Under the pieces are notes generated by a model, which was given only the letters and a program-made list of their open reading frames with translations, was not told the origin of the DNA and searched no databases. A DNA stretch of 64,000 nucleotides from Stutzerimonas azotifigens (GTDB lineage: Bacteria; Pseudomonadota; Gammaproteobacteria; Pseudomonadales; Pseudomonadaceae), in assembly GCF_013522725.1 (NCBI RefSeq), contig NZ_JAAMRF010000003.1, forward strand, positions 310,001 to 374,000, written 5' to 3'. Position 1 is the stretch's first letter; each line of letters starts with the position of its first letter. This document shows, piece by piece, positions 49,464-58,659 of the stretch. The translations under genes and the position numbers were made by a program.

Positions 49464-50885
49464 GTGACGAAGCCTGATGCGGTGATCGTCGGGGCAGGTA
49501 TCGCCGGGCTGTCCTGCGCGGTGCGGCTGGCCGAGGCCGGGCTCGCGGTCAGCGTTTTCGAGGCATCCGAGGTGCCCGGCGGACGGGCGCGCAGCTGGAG
49601 CGATCCGGTGATGGGCGACAGCGTCGACATCGGTCCGCACATCCTGCTCAACAAGTACGCCAACATGTGCGCCCTGCTCGAACGCCTGGGCACGGCGGAC
49701 CAGGTGCTGTGGCAGACCGAAGAGCTGCTGACGGTGTTCGATCGGGGCCGCTCGATGCATTTCAAGGTCGGCGGCCTGCCCGCGCCGCTGCATTTCGTTC
49801 GCAACCTGCCGCGCATTCTGCCCAGCGTGCCGCTGCACCATCTGCTCAGCAACACGCGGCTGGCCTGGCAGACGCTGCGCAGTACGGGGCCGGAGCTGAT
49901 GAAGCTGGACGCGATCACCGGCCGTGAGCACCTGCGGCGCTGCGGGGTGAGCGACTTCTTCATCGACTGGTTCTGGGCCGCGGCGGCGATGGCCGTTCTC
50001 GCGGTGCCGGTCGAGCGCTGCTCGGCGGCCTCGCTGATGCGCCTGCTGGGTCAGGCCCTCGGCCACAACGACATCGCCTTCGGCATGCCGAAGGTCGGGC
50101 TCAGCGATCTTTATGCGTGGCCAGCGATCGAGTTCATCCGGCGTCATGGTGGCGACGTGCGGCTGGGTAGCGGCGTGACCGGGTTCCTGCGCGGGCAGGG
50201 ACGGGTGACCGGTATACGTCTGGGCGATGGAACCGAGGTTGAGGCGCCGGCCGTGGTGCTGGCCGTACCGCCGACCGCCATCGCGCCGTTGCTGCCGGCC
50301 GACCACGCGTTGGCGCGGACGGCCCGGCTGTTCCAGCCCAGCCCCTACATCAGCTGCTACCTGTGGTTCGACCGGCCGATAACCGACGCGCGGTTCTGGG
50401 CGCGGCCCTGGTGCCCGGAGGGGTACAACACCGATTTCTACAACCTGAGCAACATCCGCCCGGCGACCCGGGGCGGCGCGCTGATCGCCAGCAATATCAT
50501 CTGGAGCGGGCGGGTCGAGGCGCTCTCCGACGAGGCCATCATCGAGGCCACCCGGCGCGAAATCACCGACTTCGCGCCACAGGCGCAGCACGCGCAGTTG
50601 CTCTCGGCCTCGGTGCATCGGATACCGATGGCCATCCCGGCCGCGTTTCCCGGCACCGAGACGGCGCGACCGCAAACGGCGGTGGAGCAGGGCCTATGGC
50701 TTGCCGGCGACTGGGTGGACACGGCGCTGCCGTACTGCATGGAGAGCGCCACGCGCGCCGGCGCGCTGGCCGCCGAGGGCGTGCTCGCCGAGCGGGGCCT
50801 GTACCGGCGCTTGGCGCTACCGCCGCCGAGGCCGGGTGGCCTGGGTCGCTGGTTGCGCTCCGGTCAGGAGGGTGAGGATTTCTGA
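49464..50885 (+). CDS. FAD-dependent desaturase/amine-oxidase-fold protein (HpnE-like)
   Basis: The 473-residue protein starts with the dinucleotide-binding motif VIVGAGIAGLSCAVRLAEAG and the following GGRARSW, and ends with the second FAD motif GLWLAGDWVDTALP, as in phytoene desaturases and hydroxysqualene dehydroxylase HpnE. No squalene or carotenoid genes lie nearby, so the substrate is unknown. It starts at GTG 49464 with no clear ribosome site; the next in-frame ATG would remove the FAD motif. It is convergent with the acetoacetate-decarboxylase-like gene. Confidence 0.85.
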   Translation: MTKPDAVIVGAGIAGLSCAVRLAEAGLAVSVFEASEVPGGRARSWSDPVMGDSVDIGPHILLNKYANMCALLERLGTADQVLWQTEELLTVFDRGRSMHFKVGGLPAPLHFVRNLPRILPSVPLHHLLSNTRLAWQTLRSTGPELMKLDAITGREHLRRCGVSDFFIDWFWAAAAMAVLAVPVERCSAASLMRLLGQALGHNDIAFGMPKVGLSDLYAWPAIEFIRRHGGDVRLGSGVTGFLRGQGRVTGIRLGDGTEVEAPAVVLAVPPTAIAPLLPADHALARTARLFQPSPYISCYLWFDRPITDARFWARPWCPEGYNTDFYNLSNIRPATRGGALIASNIIWSGRVEALSDEAIIEATRREITDFAPQAQHAQLLSASVHRIPMAIPAAFPGTETARPQTAVEQGLWLAGDWVDTALPYCMESATRAGALAAEGVLAERGLYRRLALPPPRPGGLGRWLRSGQEGEDF

Positions 50886-50892
50886 AGCGAGG

Positions 50893-51534
50893 TCAGATGC
50901 CGAACGAGGCCTGCAGGTCGCGCACCCGCAGGCTGAACATCGGCGTTCTGCCGTGCAGGAAGGCCAACGGACCGGTGGCGGCGAAATCCCAGCTGGCACG
51001 GCCGGTCACCAGGCGCCCACGACCGCGGCAGCGGGTGCGCAAGAGGCCGCAATCGTTCTGCTGGATCACGAAGCCACTGGCGCTCGGTTGCCCCGGCAGG
51101 CTCATGTTCGGGGCGAAGCTGACCGAGGCCACCGGTTGGCCGTCGGTGCTCAGCCGAGCGGCGAAGCCTTTCTCGTCGGCATGCGGCTCGCTGACGAAGT
51201 CGCCCAGTTGTTTGGGAATGGACCAAAGCTCGCGGCCTCCGGTGGCCGAGCGCTCGTCATCGACCCATATATGCGTCACGGTCCCGGTGGGCGCCAGCAT
51301 GCCGTGGCGTCGTACCGCCACCACCACGGCCAGCTCGTTGTAGGCCAGCGTGCCGCCGGGCAGATACGCCGCCCAGATCGTCAGCACCAGCGCGGTGTCG
51401 CCTAGGGTGACGTAGTCCAGCCCTTTCGGGACCGGTGGCAGGTCGCGTGCCGGCACCCGCCAGGCCGACGCGCAGGCGGTGCCGGTCAGGTGCCAGGGGG
51501 CTTGAGGAAAGCGGGTTTCGTCGTGTGTGTCCAT
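50893..51534 (-). CDS. Acetoacetate decarboxylase-fold protein
   Basis: The 213-residue protein belongs to the ADC superfamily. GGRELWSIPKQLGDF corresponds to the region that carries the Schiff-base lysine of acetoacetate decarboxylase, and the lysine is present. It is shorter than classical ADC (about 245 residues). It could be a decarboxylase, aldolase or cyclase of small keto acids. ATG 51534 follows six codons of open frame. The neighbouring HpnE-like gene converges on it (7-bp gap). Confidence 0.8.
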   Translation of the reverse strand: MDTHDETRFPQAPWHLTGTACASAWRVPARDLPPVPKGLDYVTLGDTALVLTIWAAYLPGGTLAYNELAVVVAVRRHGMLAPTGTVTHIWVDDERSATGGRELWSIPKQLGDFVSEPHADEKGFAARLSTDGQPVASVSFAPNMSLPGQPSASGFVIQQNDCGLLRTRCRGRGRLVTGRASWDFAATGPLAFLHGRTPMFSLRVRDLQASFGI

Positions 51535-51882
51535 GAAGCATGGACGCCGCACGGCCCGGCGGGTTCCGAATCACCGGCCGGTCGTCCGTCTTTTTTCCGG
51601 CGGCACCGGGTATCCGGCTGTGGCTCGACTTGGTGAGCATCCGGCACTGTCCGGGCGGGCTGCGGCCTTGGCGCCGCTAGCATGAGCCCGGGGCAACGTG
51701 GCGGGTGGCCAGGTTCCAGGTACCGCTTGTCGGCTGATCGGCCCTGGGAAACCTCATCGGCGCGCCGGTATTGAAGTTCCTCCACGCACCGCCGAAGAAC
51801 AGTTACTTTGATCAGTTTGCCGATGATGGCACTATGCCTTCTGATCCTCCGTTGTCTGGCGTCGACCGCCTGGGAGTTGCTT
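51535..51882. other. Intergenic region before the binding protein-cyclase operon
   Basis: These 348 bp contain no coding pattern I can support. The right end carries GGGAG at 51872-51876, which fixes the GTG start at 51883. A promoter for the operon must lie here, but I see no clear hexamers or operator. Confidence 0.5.
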
Positions 51883-52650
51883 GTGAACATACCGCTGCCT
51901 CGCTGTCGTGCATGGCTGCTGCCCGCCCTGCTGTGGCTCGGGTGGGGCTCTGAGGTCATTGCCGAGCCGGCGATCCGTGTGATCACCGAGGAGCTGCCGC
52001 CCTACAACATGACGGTGGACGGCCAGCTCACCGGCCTGTCCACCGAAGTGGTCCGCGCGGTACTGGAAGAAGCCGGCGTCGAGGCCAGCATTCAATCGAT
52101 GCCCTGGGCGCGTGCCTATGACATCGCGCTCAACGCAAAAAACGTTCTGATCTACTCGATCGCCCGCACGCCCCAGCGCGAAGCGCTGTTCAAATGGGTC
52201 GGCAGCCTCGCCTCGACCGACTGGTACCTGTTTTCCCTGCCGGGTCGGCAGTTCAACCTCAAGAGTCTCGAGGATGCGCGCCAGTACCAGATCGCCACGG
52301 TCAAGCAAGACGTCGGCGAGCAGTATCTGACCGCCAGGGGGTTCGTCATCGGACGCAATCTGCAGTCGAGCAACAGGTACGAGCACAACTACGAGAAGCT
52401 CAAGGCCGGCCGCGTCGATCTCTGGATCTCTAACGAGCTGAACGCCCACTACCTGGTGCGCCAGGCGACCGGTAATCCGGCCGAGGTGGCCGTTGCCCAA
52501 TTGGCGATCGGAGACCTGGGTGGCGCCGATGGCTTGAACATGGCCTTCAGCCGCGATACGCCCGATGAGCTGGTCGAGCGTGTCCGCCAGGCACTGGAAC
52601 GCGTCCGTGCCGATGGACGCTACGACGCTATCGCGCGCAAGTGGCTCTAG
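51883..52650 (+). CDS. Periplasmic substrate-binding protein, family 3 type (copy 1)
   Basis: The 255-residue protein has a signal peptide (cleavage near VIAEP, about residue 27). A two-lobed SBP_bac_3-type domain follows, starting IRVITEELPPYNMTVDGQL, with SMPWARAYDIAL and NVLIYSIARTPQREALFKWV. The last two motifs recur in the third gene of the operon. Such proteins bind amino acids or similar small ligands, but no permease or ATPase gene is present. GTG 51883 follows GGGAG by six or seven bases. Its TAG abuts the ATG of the cyclase gene, with no gap. Confidence 0.88.
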   Translation: MNIPLPRCRAWLLPALLWLGWGSEVIAEPAIRVITEELPPYNMTVDGQLTGLSTEVVRAVLEEAGVEASIQSMPWARAYDIALNAKNVLIYSIARTPQREALFKWVGSLASTDWYLFSLPGRQFNLKSLEDARQYQIATVKQDVGEQYLTARGFVIGRNLQSSNRYEHNYEKLKAGRVDLWISNELNAHYLVRQATGNPAEVAVAQLAIGDLGGADGLNMAFSRDTPDELVERVRQALERVRADGRYDAIARKWL

Positions 52651-53994
52651 ATGGGCCGTCCCGAACCGCTGGATCGCGCCGCGTCCTCTCCCGCCCCGCT
52701 CAGGCAATCGCTTGGCCGACGCCTGGTGCTCGCGACGCTGGGTTTCTGCCTGTTATTCACCGTGCTGGCCGTGGGCGTGCGCAGCTGGTTTGCCTGGGGA
52801 AACGCGCAGTACGCGATGGAGTCGGAGCTGACGCTGATCGACCAGGTGTTTCGCAACACGTTATCCAAGGCGATCTGGGAAATGGACAGCGAGGCCCTGA
52901 CGGACCAGCTCGACAGCGTTTCCAGGGCGGCGCCCGTCGGCCGCGTGGAGCTGCAACTGCCGCGTACCGGCCGCGAGCCTGAGATCCTGACGCGCTCGAG
53001 TGGCCAGAACCTGGCTACGCAGCGGGCACCGACGCTCTCGCGAACGCTCATCTACGAGCCTTATCCGGGGGCGCGCGAAGTCGTGGGGCGGCTCATTCTG
53101 GAAGGCAGCGAAAGCCTGCTCTGGGAGCGGCTTTACCACCAGTTGATCGATATCGTCGTGACCCAGCTGATCCAGTCGCTGCTGCTGGCCGGGTTGATCA
53201 TGTGGATGTTCAACCAGACCGTGACGGTACATGTTCGCGTCATCGCCCGGCACTTGGCGCAGCTGTCGCCGGCGAGCCTCGGCAAGCGCCTACGGCTGGA
53301 GCGCTCGGCCCGCCGCCAGGATGAGCTGAGCCTGCTGGAGGCTGGCATCAACAAACTGCAGGCCAAGCTCTCGACCTACCTGGAGCGGCAACGCCAGGAC
53401 GAGCTCGATCTCGCCGCGCACCGCGACCGGCTCGCCGAGCTGGTGCAGGAGCGCACCGCGGAACTCAGGGCCGCCAACGCCCGACTCGAAGAGCTCAGTC
53501 GCAGCGACCCACTGACCGGCCTGGCCAACAGACGGCAGTTCGACGAACTCAAGGATGTGGAATTTCGCCGTGCCCAGCGCCTGAACCAGCCCCTGACGGT
53601 GTTGATGTGCGACGTCGACCACTTCAAGCGCTACAACGATACCCACGGTCATGCCGCGGGAGACCGCTGCCTTAAGGTCGTGGCCGAAACGCTGACATCC
53701 ACCTTTGGCCGCGCGGGCGAGTTGGTGGCGCGCCTGGGGGGCGAGGAGTTCGTGGTGCTCCTGCCGGGCTCCGATCAGGACAGCGCCATGCGGGCTGCCG
53801 AGCACGTGCAGCAGAGACTGGCCGAGCGAGCGCTGTCCCATGGCGACTCCCCGGTGGCGCCGCATGTGACCCTGAGCATCGGGCTGGCCGCGTTCGATGC
53901 CGAAACCATGGACCGTTTCGACCTTTTGCTGCACCGTGCCGATGAGGCCCTCTACCGGGCCAAGGCGCAGGGCCGCAACCGGGTCGCCGACTAG
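52651..53994 (+). CDS. Membrane diguanylate cyclase
   Basis: The 447-residue protein has a membrane helix at ~25-48, a ~115-residue periplasmic domain with no recognised fold and a second helix at ~167-190. HAMP-like and coiled-coil segments precede a GGDEF domain with active-site GGEEF at about 363-367. The residues for GTP binding and catalysis (DVDHFKRYND) are intact. The inhibitory RxxD site is changed to RAGE, so product inhibition may be weak. It most likely makes c-di-GMP in response to the binding proteins encoded on both sides. Confidence 0.92.
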   Translation: MGRPEPLDRAASSPAPLRQSLGRRLVLATLGFCLLFTVLAVGVRSWFAWGNAQYAMESELTLIDQVFRNTLSKAIWEMDSEALTDQLDSVSRAAPVGRVELQLPRTGREPEILTRSSGQNLATQRAPTLSRTLIYEPYPGAREVVGRLILEGSESLLWERLYHQLIDIVVTQLIQSLLLAGLIMWMFNQTVTVHVRVIARHLAQLSPASLGKRLRLERSARRQDELSLLEAGINKLQAKLSTYLERQRQDELDLAAHRDRLAELVQERTAELRAANARLEELSRSDPLTGLANRRQFDELKDVEFRRAQRLNQPLTVLMCDVDHFKRYNDTHGHAAGDRCLKVVAETLTSTFGRAGELVARLGGEEFVVLLPGSDQDSAMRAAEHVQQRLAERALSHGDSPVAPHVTLSIGLAAFDAETMDRFDLLLHRADEALYRAKAQGRNRVAD

Positions 53995-54009
53995 GATGCC
54001 AAGCCCCTC

Positions 54010-54744
54010 ATGACTTCGTCACCGAACATCTTGTGTGTCGCCCTGTTGCTGCTCTGCCTCGCGCCCAGCGTGTGGGCCGACAGTATCCGCGTGGTCACCG
54101 AAGACGGCTCCTTCGTCTACCTGCGCCAGGGCAAGGTCGCCGGCCCTGCGACCGAAGTGGTCGAGGCGACCCTCGCGCATGCCGGCCTGGACGACTACCG
54201 CATCGGCCTGTACCCCTGGGCGCGGGCCTACGACAGCGCGTTGCGCGAGCCCAACGTGCTGATCTATCTGATTGCCCGCACCGACGAGCGCGAGGCCCTG
54301 TTCCACTGGGTCGGGGAAATCCTGCGGATCGACTATCACCTGTATCGGCTACCCGCGCGCGAGGATATCCAGGTCGATGAGCTGGGCCAGGCAAAACCGT
54401 ACCGTATTGGCGTGCCGCGTGAAGATGTCCGGTACCGCTACCTGCAGGGCGAGGGGTTTGCCAAGCTGGTGGTGAGCGCCTCGAGCGCGGACAGCATCAA
54501 GCTGTTGTTCAACGGCCAGGTCGACCTGGTGCCGCTGTCGGAGCGGGCGGTGGAGCTGTACTGCGACGAGGCCGGGCTCGCCAGGAACTGCCTCGAGCGC
54601 GTCTTCACCCTCAACTTGGCGACGGGCCTGTACATGGCCTACAGCCTGCAAACCGACGAAGACGTGGTGCTGCGTACCCTCGCAGCGTTCGAGCACCTGC
54701 ACGCCGAGGGCCTGGTGGCCCGGACGATGTCGCCGGTGCGGTAA
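54010..54744 (+). CDS. Periplasmic substrate-binding protein (copy 2)
   Basis: The 244-residue protein has a signal peptide (cleavage after VWADS, about residue 23) and the same fold as copy 1. LYPWARAYDSAL and NVLIYLIARTDEREALFHWV align nearly residue for residue with it. The two differ in the N-terminal ligand loop (EDGSFVYLRQGKV instead of EELPPYNMTVDG), so they may bind different ligands. It lies 15 bp after the cyclase gene and is surely co-transcribed. Confidence 0.87.
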   Translation: MTSSPNILCVALLLLCLAPSVWADSIRVVTEDGSFVYLRQGKVAGPATEVVEATLAHAGLDDYRIGLYPWARAYDSALREPNVLIYLIARTDEREALFHWVGEILRIDYHLYRLPAREDIQVDELGQAKPYRIGVPREDVRYRYLQGEGFAKLVVSASSADSIKLLFNGQVDLVPLSERAVELYCDEAGLARNCLERVFTLNLATGLYMAYSLQTDEDVVLRTLAAFEHLHAEGLVARTMSPVR

Positions 54745-54924
54745 AAGTCCCCTCTCTACGGCCACTGGCGATTCTGGCAAAGCGGCCGGCAGCCGCTACG
54801 CTCAGTGTTGCGAGCCCGTATTCCCCGAGCGCTGCCGGTGTGAGTGGCCGCTGCTCGGGAGGCGCTTTAAAAAAACAACAACAACGGCCATCCGCGAGGT
54901 GGCCCCCGCCGAGGTGAGTGCCTT

Positions 54925-56199
54925 ATGAACTCCGTATCCTTGTCTATTGGTGCCGCGCTGGCACTGGCCGCCGGTCTTGTCGCCGCCCAGCAGCCCACCA
55001 GTGACGAAGCGCTCGAACGCATGCGTGCGATGAAGACCACCGGACAATCGCTCGACATGGAAACCGTGCCGCAGACCGGGCCGACCGCCGATGCGATCCG
55101 TGCCAACCTCGAGCGCGTCCGCTTGCCCGAAGGCTTTCGCATCGACCTGTACGCGGTCGTGCCCGGCGCCCGCCACATGGCGGTCGGGCCGTCCAGCGGG
55201 GTGGTCTTCGTCGGCACCCGCAAGACCGACCTGTGGGCGGTGAGCGATCGCACCAAGAACCGCACCGCCGACGAGGTCAAGCGCTTCGCCCCGGCGATCA
55301 GCTTCACCCAGCCCGGCCCCTGTTTCAGCCCGGACGGCTTCCTCTTCGTCGCCGAACACAACCGCGTACTGGTGTTTCCCGCAGCCGAGTTCTTCTATGA
55401 GGGGCCGGACGTGGCGGCCGACATCGTGGTGCCGACCGGCGAGCTGATTCCCCGCGAAGAGGAAAGCTACAACCATGGCGCCCGGGTCTGTGCGGTGGGG
55501 CCAGACAATCGCCTGACGATTTCCCTGGGGCAACCCCATAACGTGCCACCGCGCGACAAGCTCGAGCTCTACCGCACCCACGGCATCGGCGGCATCGTGC
55601 GCATGGAGCGAGACGGCAGCAAGCGCGAGGTCTACGCCACCGGCGTGCGCAATTCGGTAGGCATTACCTATCATCCGACGACCAAGGAACTCTGGTTCAC
55701 CGACAACCAGGTCGACGGCATGGGCGACGATGTACCAGCCGGTGAGATCAACCATGCGCCGCAAGCCGGCATGCAGTTCGGCATGCCCTGGTTCGGCGGT
55801 GGCTCGACGCGTACCACCGAATACGCCGACGACACGCCGCCCGAGGGGCTGACGCCGCCGGTAGTGGAAACCGTGGCCCACGCGGCCGACATGGGGCTGA
55901 CTTTCTACGCCGGCAAGATGTTTCCAGAGCAGTACCGCGGCGGGCTGTTCAGTGCCCAGCGGGGCAGCTGGAACCGCACCGTGCCTGCGGGCGCGCGGGT
56001 GATGTTCACGCCTTTCGCCGCCGACGGCAGCGGTCCCTCGGGCGAGACCATTCCCTTCGCCGAAGGCTGGCTGGACGAAGGGACGGGTGAGTATTTCGGG
56101 CGCATCGTCGATGTGGCGCAGCTCAAGGACGGCTCGCTGCTGGTCAGCGACGACACCGCTGGCGCCATCTACCGCATCTCCTACTCGGCTCCGAATTGA
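54925..56199 (+). CDS. Sorbosone dehydrogenase-like PQQ beta-propeller enzyme
   Basis: The 424-residue protein has a signal peptide (cleavage near VAAQQ, about residue 22) and the six-bladed propeller of the glucose/sorbosone dehydrogenase family. It carries LPEGFRIDLYAVVPGARHMAV, GVRNSVGITYHP, LWFTDNQVDGMGDD and the closing DGSLLVSDDTAGAIYRI. Members oxidise sugars or aldoses in the periplasm with PQQ. GAGGTG eleven bases before ATG 54925 is the ribosome site. A small cytochrome c gene follows at once, a natural electron acceptor. Confidence 0.88.
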   Translation: MNSVSLSIGAALALAAGLVAAQQPTSDEALERMRAMKTTGQSLDMETVPQTGPTADAIRANLERVRLPEGFRIDLYAVVPGARHMAVGPSSGVVFVGTRKTDLWAVSDRTKNRTADEVKRFAPAISFTQPGPCFSPDGFLFVAEHNRVLVFPAAEFFYEGPDVAADIVVPTGELIPREEESYNHGARVCAVGPDNRLTISLGQPHNVPPRDKLELYRTHGIGGIVRMERDGSKREVYATGVRNSVGITYHPTTKELWFTDNQVDGMGDDVPAGEINHAPQAGMQFGMPWFGGGSTRTTEYADDTPPEGLTPPVVETVAHAADMGLTFYAGKMFPEQYRGGLFSAQRGSWNRTVPAGARVMFTPFAADGSGPSGETIPFAEGWLDEGTGEYFGRIVDVAQLKDGSLLVSDDTAGAIYRISYSAPN

Positions 56200-56246
56200 T
56201 GGGCGCGATGGGCGTTTCCACCGTTCAGGGACTGGGAGGTCGGAGC

Positions 56247-56582
56247 ATGACGAGATCAGGGCTGCGCCGATTCGGCGTACTGGTGCTGGCGATGGCGTTC
56301 GTCGGCGGCGGGGTGCAGGCGGCCGATCGTTCGGCCGGCAAGGCCAAGGCCCGCGTATGCGTGGCCTGCCACGGCCTGGATGGGCTGAGCAAGCTGCCCG
56401 ATGCACCGAACCTTGCCGGCAATTCCGAGCTTTATCTGCGTACCCAATTGACGGCCTACCGCGCCGGCGAGCGGCAGCATCCGCAGATGAGCATCATCGC
56501 CAAGGGATTGAGCGACGAGGACATCGCCGATCTGACGGCCTGGTATTCGGCGATCAAGGTGACCGTCGAGCTTCCCGAATAG
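56247..56582 (+). CDS. Small periplasmic cytochrome c
   Basis: The 111-residue protein has a signal peptide (cleavage near QAADR, about residue 26) and one class I haem site CVACH near residue 38. LAGNSELYLRTQLTAYRAGER and the Met in HPQMS (axial ligand) follow. It is of the short c4/c5-like kind and probably takes electrons from the sorbosone-dehydrogenase-like enzyme. GGGAGG seven bases before ATG 56247 marks the start; an in-frame ATG at 56199 would overlap the upstream stop. Confidence 0.88.
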   Translation: MTRSGLRRFGVLVLAMAFVGGGVQAADRSAGKAKARVCVACHGLDGLSKLPDAPNLAGNSELYLRTQLTAYRAGERQHPQMSIIAKGLSDEDIADLTAWYSAIKVTVELPE

Positions 56583-56590
56583 CGCAGACG

Positions 56591-56620
56591 AAAAAGCCCC
56601 GGCGAAGGGTCGCCGGGGCT
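56591..56620 (-). terminator. Terminator of the DUF4168 gene (shared hairpin)
   Basis: AGCCCCGGCGA and TCGCCGGGGCT form a perfect 11-bp stem with a 4-base loop. On the minus strand a U-run follows. On the plus side the tail is poorer, so it works best for the DUF4168 gene. Confidence 0.88.
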
Positions 56621-56640
56621 GTCGTTGCCGCAGGGCAGGT

Positions 56641-57033
56641 TTACTGCAACATCGCGATGACGCGGTTGCGCAGCTCCGGATCGTTCTGGATGGCCTCGTT
56701 GATGGCGTTGTACTCGTCGACGCTCAGGTCATTGCTCTCGACAGTGTTCATCATTTTCTCGTTGGCTTCCTGCTGCAACTGCTGGGCTTCGGCCGGGTCG
56801 CCGGTGCTTTCCAGGCGGGCAGTGAACTCCTCGCGGATCTGCATGATCTCGCCGAGCGAGTCGGCAAAGCTCTCCAGCTTCTCTTCGCTGATGTTGGCGG
56901 CCTGCATGGCGGGGGCCGGCTGGGCGGCCGGTGGCTGTGCTCCGCTGGTCTGGGCCGAGACCTGGGACGCACCCACGGCCATGAACAAAGCGAGCAAGCT
57001 GGCCGATGCGATACGGGTGGTGAGCATGGTCAT
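56641..57033 (-). CDS. DUF4168 periplasmic protein
   Basis: The 130-residue protein has a signal peptide (cleavage near VSAQT, about residue 28), a proline/alanine/glutamine linker and two helical segments. The helical part fits DUF4168, with KLESFADSLGEIMQIREEF and the closing ELRNRVIAMLQ. The function is unknown. AAGGA precedes ATG 57033 (minus strand). A -24/-12 promoter at 57073-57087 and the adjacent kinase and sigma-54 activator genes suggest it is the target of that two-component system. Confidence 0.88.
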   Translation of the reverse strand: MTMLTTRIASASLLALFMAVGASQVSAQTSGAQPPAAQPAPAMQAANISEEKLESFADSLGEIMQIREEFTARLESTGDPAEAQQLQQEANEKMMNTVESNDLSVDEYNAINEAIQNDPELRNRVIAMLQ

Positions 57034-57072
57034 CTGGATTCCTTCGGTTGCTGAAGTGACGGTTGGACTGAA

Positions 57073-57087
57073 GCAGATGCCGTGCCA
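57073..57087 (-). promoter_or_regulatory. Sigma-54 promoter of the DUF4168 gene
   Basis: On the minus strand TGGCACGGCATCTGC has a perfect -24 (TGGCAC), GG-N10-GC spacing and CTGC at -12. The start would be near 57061, with a ~28-base leader. Confidence 0.8.
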
Positions 57088-57095
57088 GCTGCTGG

Positions 57096-57111
57096 GTGCT
57101 TATATAAGCAC
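57096..57111. promoter_or_regulatory. Perfect 16-bp palindrome GTGCTTATATAAGCAC
   Basis: GTGCTTATATAAGCAC equals its own reverse complement. It lies just upstream of the -24 element, between the divergent DUF4168 and kinase genes, and resembles the second palindrome at 57178. It is likely a regulator site. Confidence 0.6.
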
Positions 57112-57177
57112 TTGATATATAAAGATTTTAACTCAAGACGGCATGAGCCTTGGACCTCGGCTGGGCAATGCCGTATG

Positions 57178-57192
57178 GTGCCAATATGGCAC
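57178..57192. promoter_or_regulatory. Palindrome GTGCCA-N3-TGGCAC at the kinase start
   Basis: GTGCCAATATGGCAC has perfect 6-bp arms and overlaps the likely kinase start codon. It shares the GTGC...ATAT...GCAC frame with the palindrome at 57096. It would sit about 125 bp upstream of the DUF4168 start, a usual place for a sigma-54 enhancer. Confidence 0.55.
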
Positions 57193-58659
57193 ATGTAGCA
57201 ATTTGGCAAGGCCTTTCGGGCCTGCGCGGCGCCCTCGTCCTCAAGGTGGTCCTGCCCCTGGTAGCGATCATGATCGGCTTCAGCTCACTGCTGTTGTGGA
57301 CGGTCGAGCGCAACAGCGAACGGCGTCTGCAGGCTGAGGTTGAACTGGTGGCCAGGGCGGTGCGACTGCCACTCAGCGCGAGCCTGGAAAACGATCAGGA
57401 TGGCAGCCTGCAACAGGTACTCGAATCGGTGCTGGGCGTCGGCCGCGTGTACGGCGCCTATGTCTACGACCGCGACGGCAAGCTGGTCGCCTCCGCCGGT
57501 GCCGTGGAGCCCGATCCGGACGAAGCCGCCATCCAGGAGCTTACCGCCGATGGCAAGCGTACCGGCAGCTATCAGCGGATTCGCGGGCACGAGGTCTATT
57601 CCTATTTCGTACCGCTCGAGCAGAGCGGCGGGCAGATCAACGGCATGCTCCAGGTCACGCGCCGCTGGGGCGACTTCGAGCACGACATCCGCCGGTTGCG
57701 CCTGAGTGCGGCGGGCCTGACCGGCCTGTTCGCGGGCGTGCTGGTCGCGGTGATACTGCTCGGCCACTGGGCGGCGATCGGCAAGCACCTCCAGCAACTG
57801 ACCTTGAGCATGGCCCGGGTCGGGCGTGGCGATCGCTCCCACCGCGTGCCGCCGGCGGGGCCTGCGGAGCTGGTCGTACTCAGCCGCGCCTTGAACGGCA
57901 TGCTCGACGGCATCGCCGAGGCCGAACGGCGGATGGGCGAGCAGAAAACCCGCGAGTTGGAGCTGGAAGCGCAACTGCAACGCAGCCAGCAACTGGCTGC
58001 GGTCGGCCGGCTGGCCGCGGGTGTTGCGCACGAGCTGGGCAGCCCCTTGAGCGTGATCGATGGCAAGGCTCAGCGCGTCTTGCGTGACGAGCATCTTGAC
58101 GAACCCCAGCGCCGCGGCTTGCTGCAGATACGCGCCCAGGTGCAGCGCCTGAGCGACATCGTGCGGCAACTGCTGGACTTCGGCCGCGCGGCCGGCCGCC
58201 CGCTGCGACGCATGCCGGCCGAAGTGCTGGTGCATTCGGCGGCTGCGGCGGTCGCCGACGAGCTGGCGGCATTGCAGGTGAAGCTGGAGCTGCAGGGCCC
58301 GGGCGAGTCGCTGCAATGCCGGGTCGATCCGCCGCGCTTCGAGCAGGCACTGACCAATCTGTTGCGCAACGCCGCCCAGGCGAGCCCCGGCGGGCGGGTG
58401 CTCCTGCGCTGGTGGCGCGACGGCGAGCAGCTGGTGCTGCAGGTCGAGGATGACGGGCCGGGCGTGGACGAGGCGCACCGCAGCACCCTGTTCGAACCCT
58501 TTTTTACCACCAAGCCGGTCGGCGAGGGCAGCGGTCTGGGGCTGGCCGTCGCCCATGGGGTGGTTTCCGAAAGCGGCGGGCGCATCGAGCTGGTCACCGG
58601 CCAGCTGCCCGGTGCGGCCTTTCGGATAACCCTGGCGCTGGCCGCAGAGGAGCCTGACG

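Noticed and set aside
54802-56406. Minus-strand frame (534 codons) opposite the sorbosone-dehydrogenase-like gene
   Set aside because: Low-complexity translation without domains; the sense gene has a signal peptide, ribosome site and family motifs.
57186-57210. A sigma-54 promoter reading rightwards from TGGCAC at 57087 or 57187
   Set aside because: No GC falls at the required 10-base spacing on the plus strand, so there is no -12 element.
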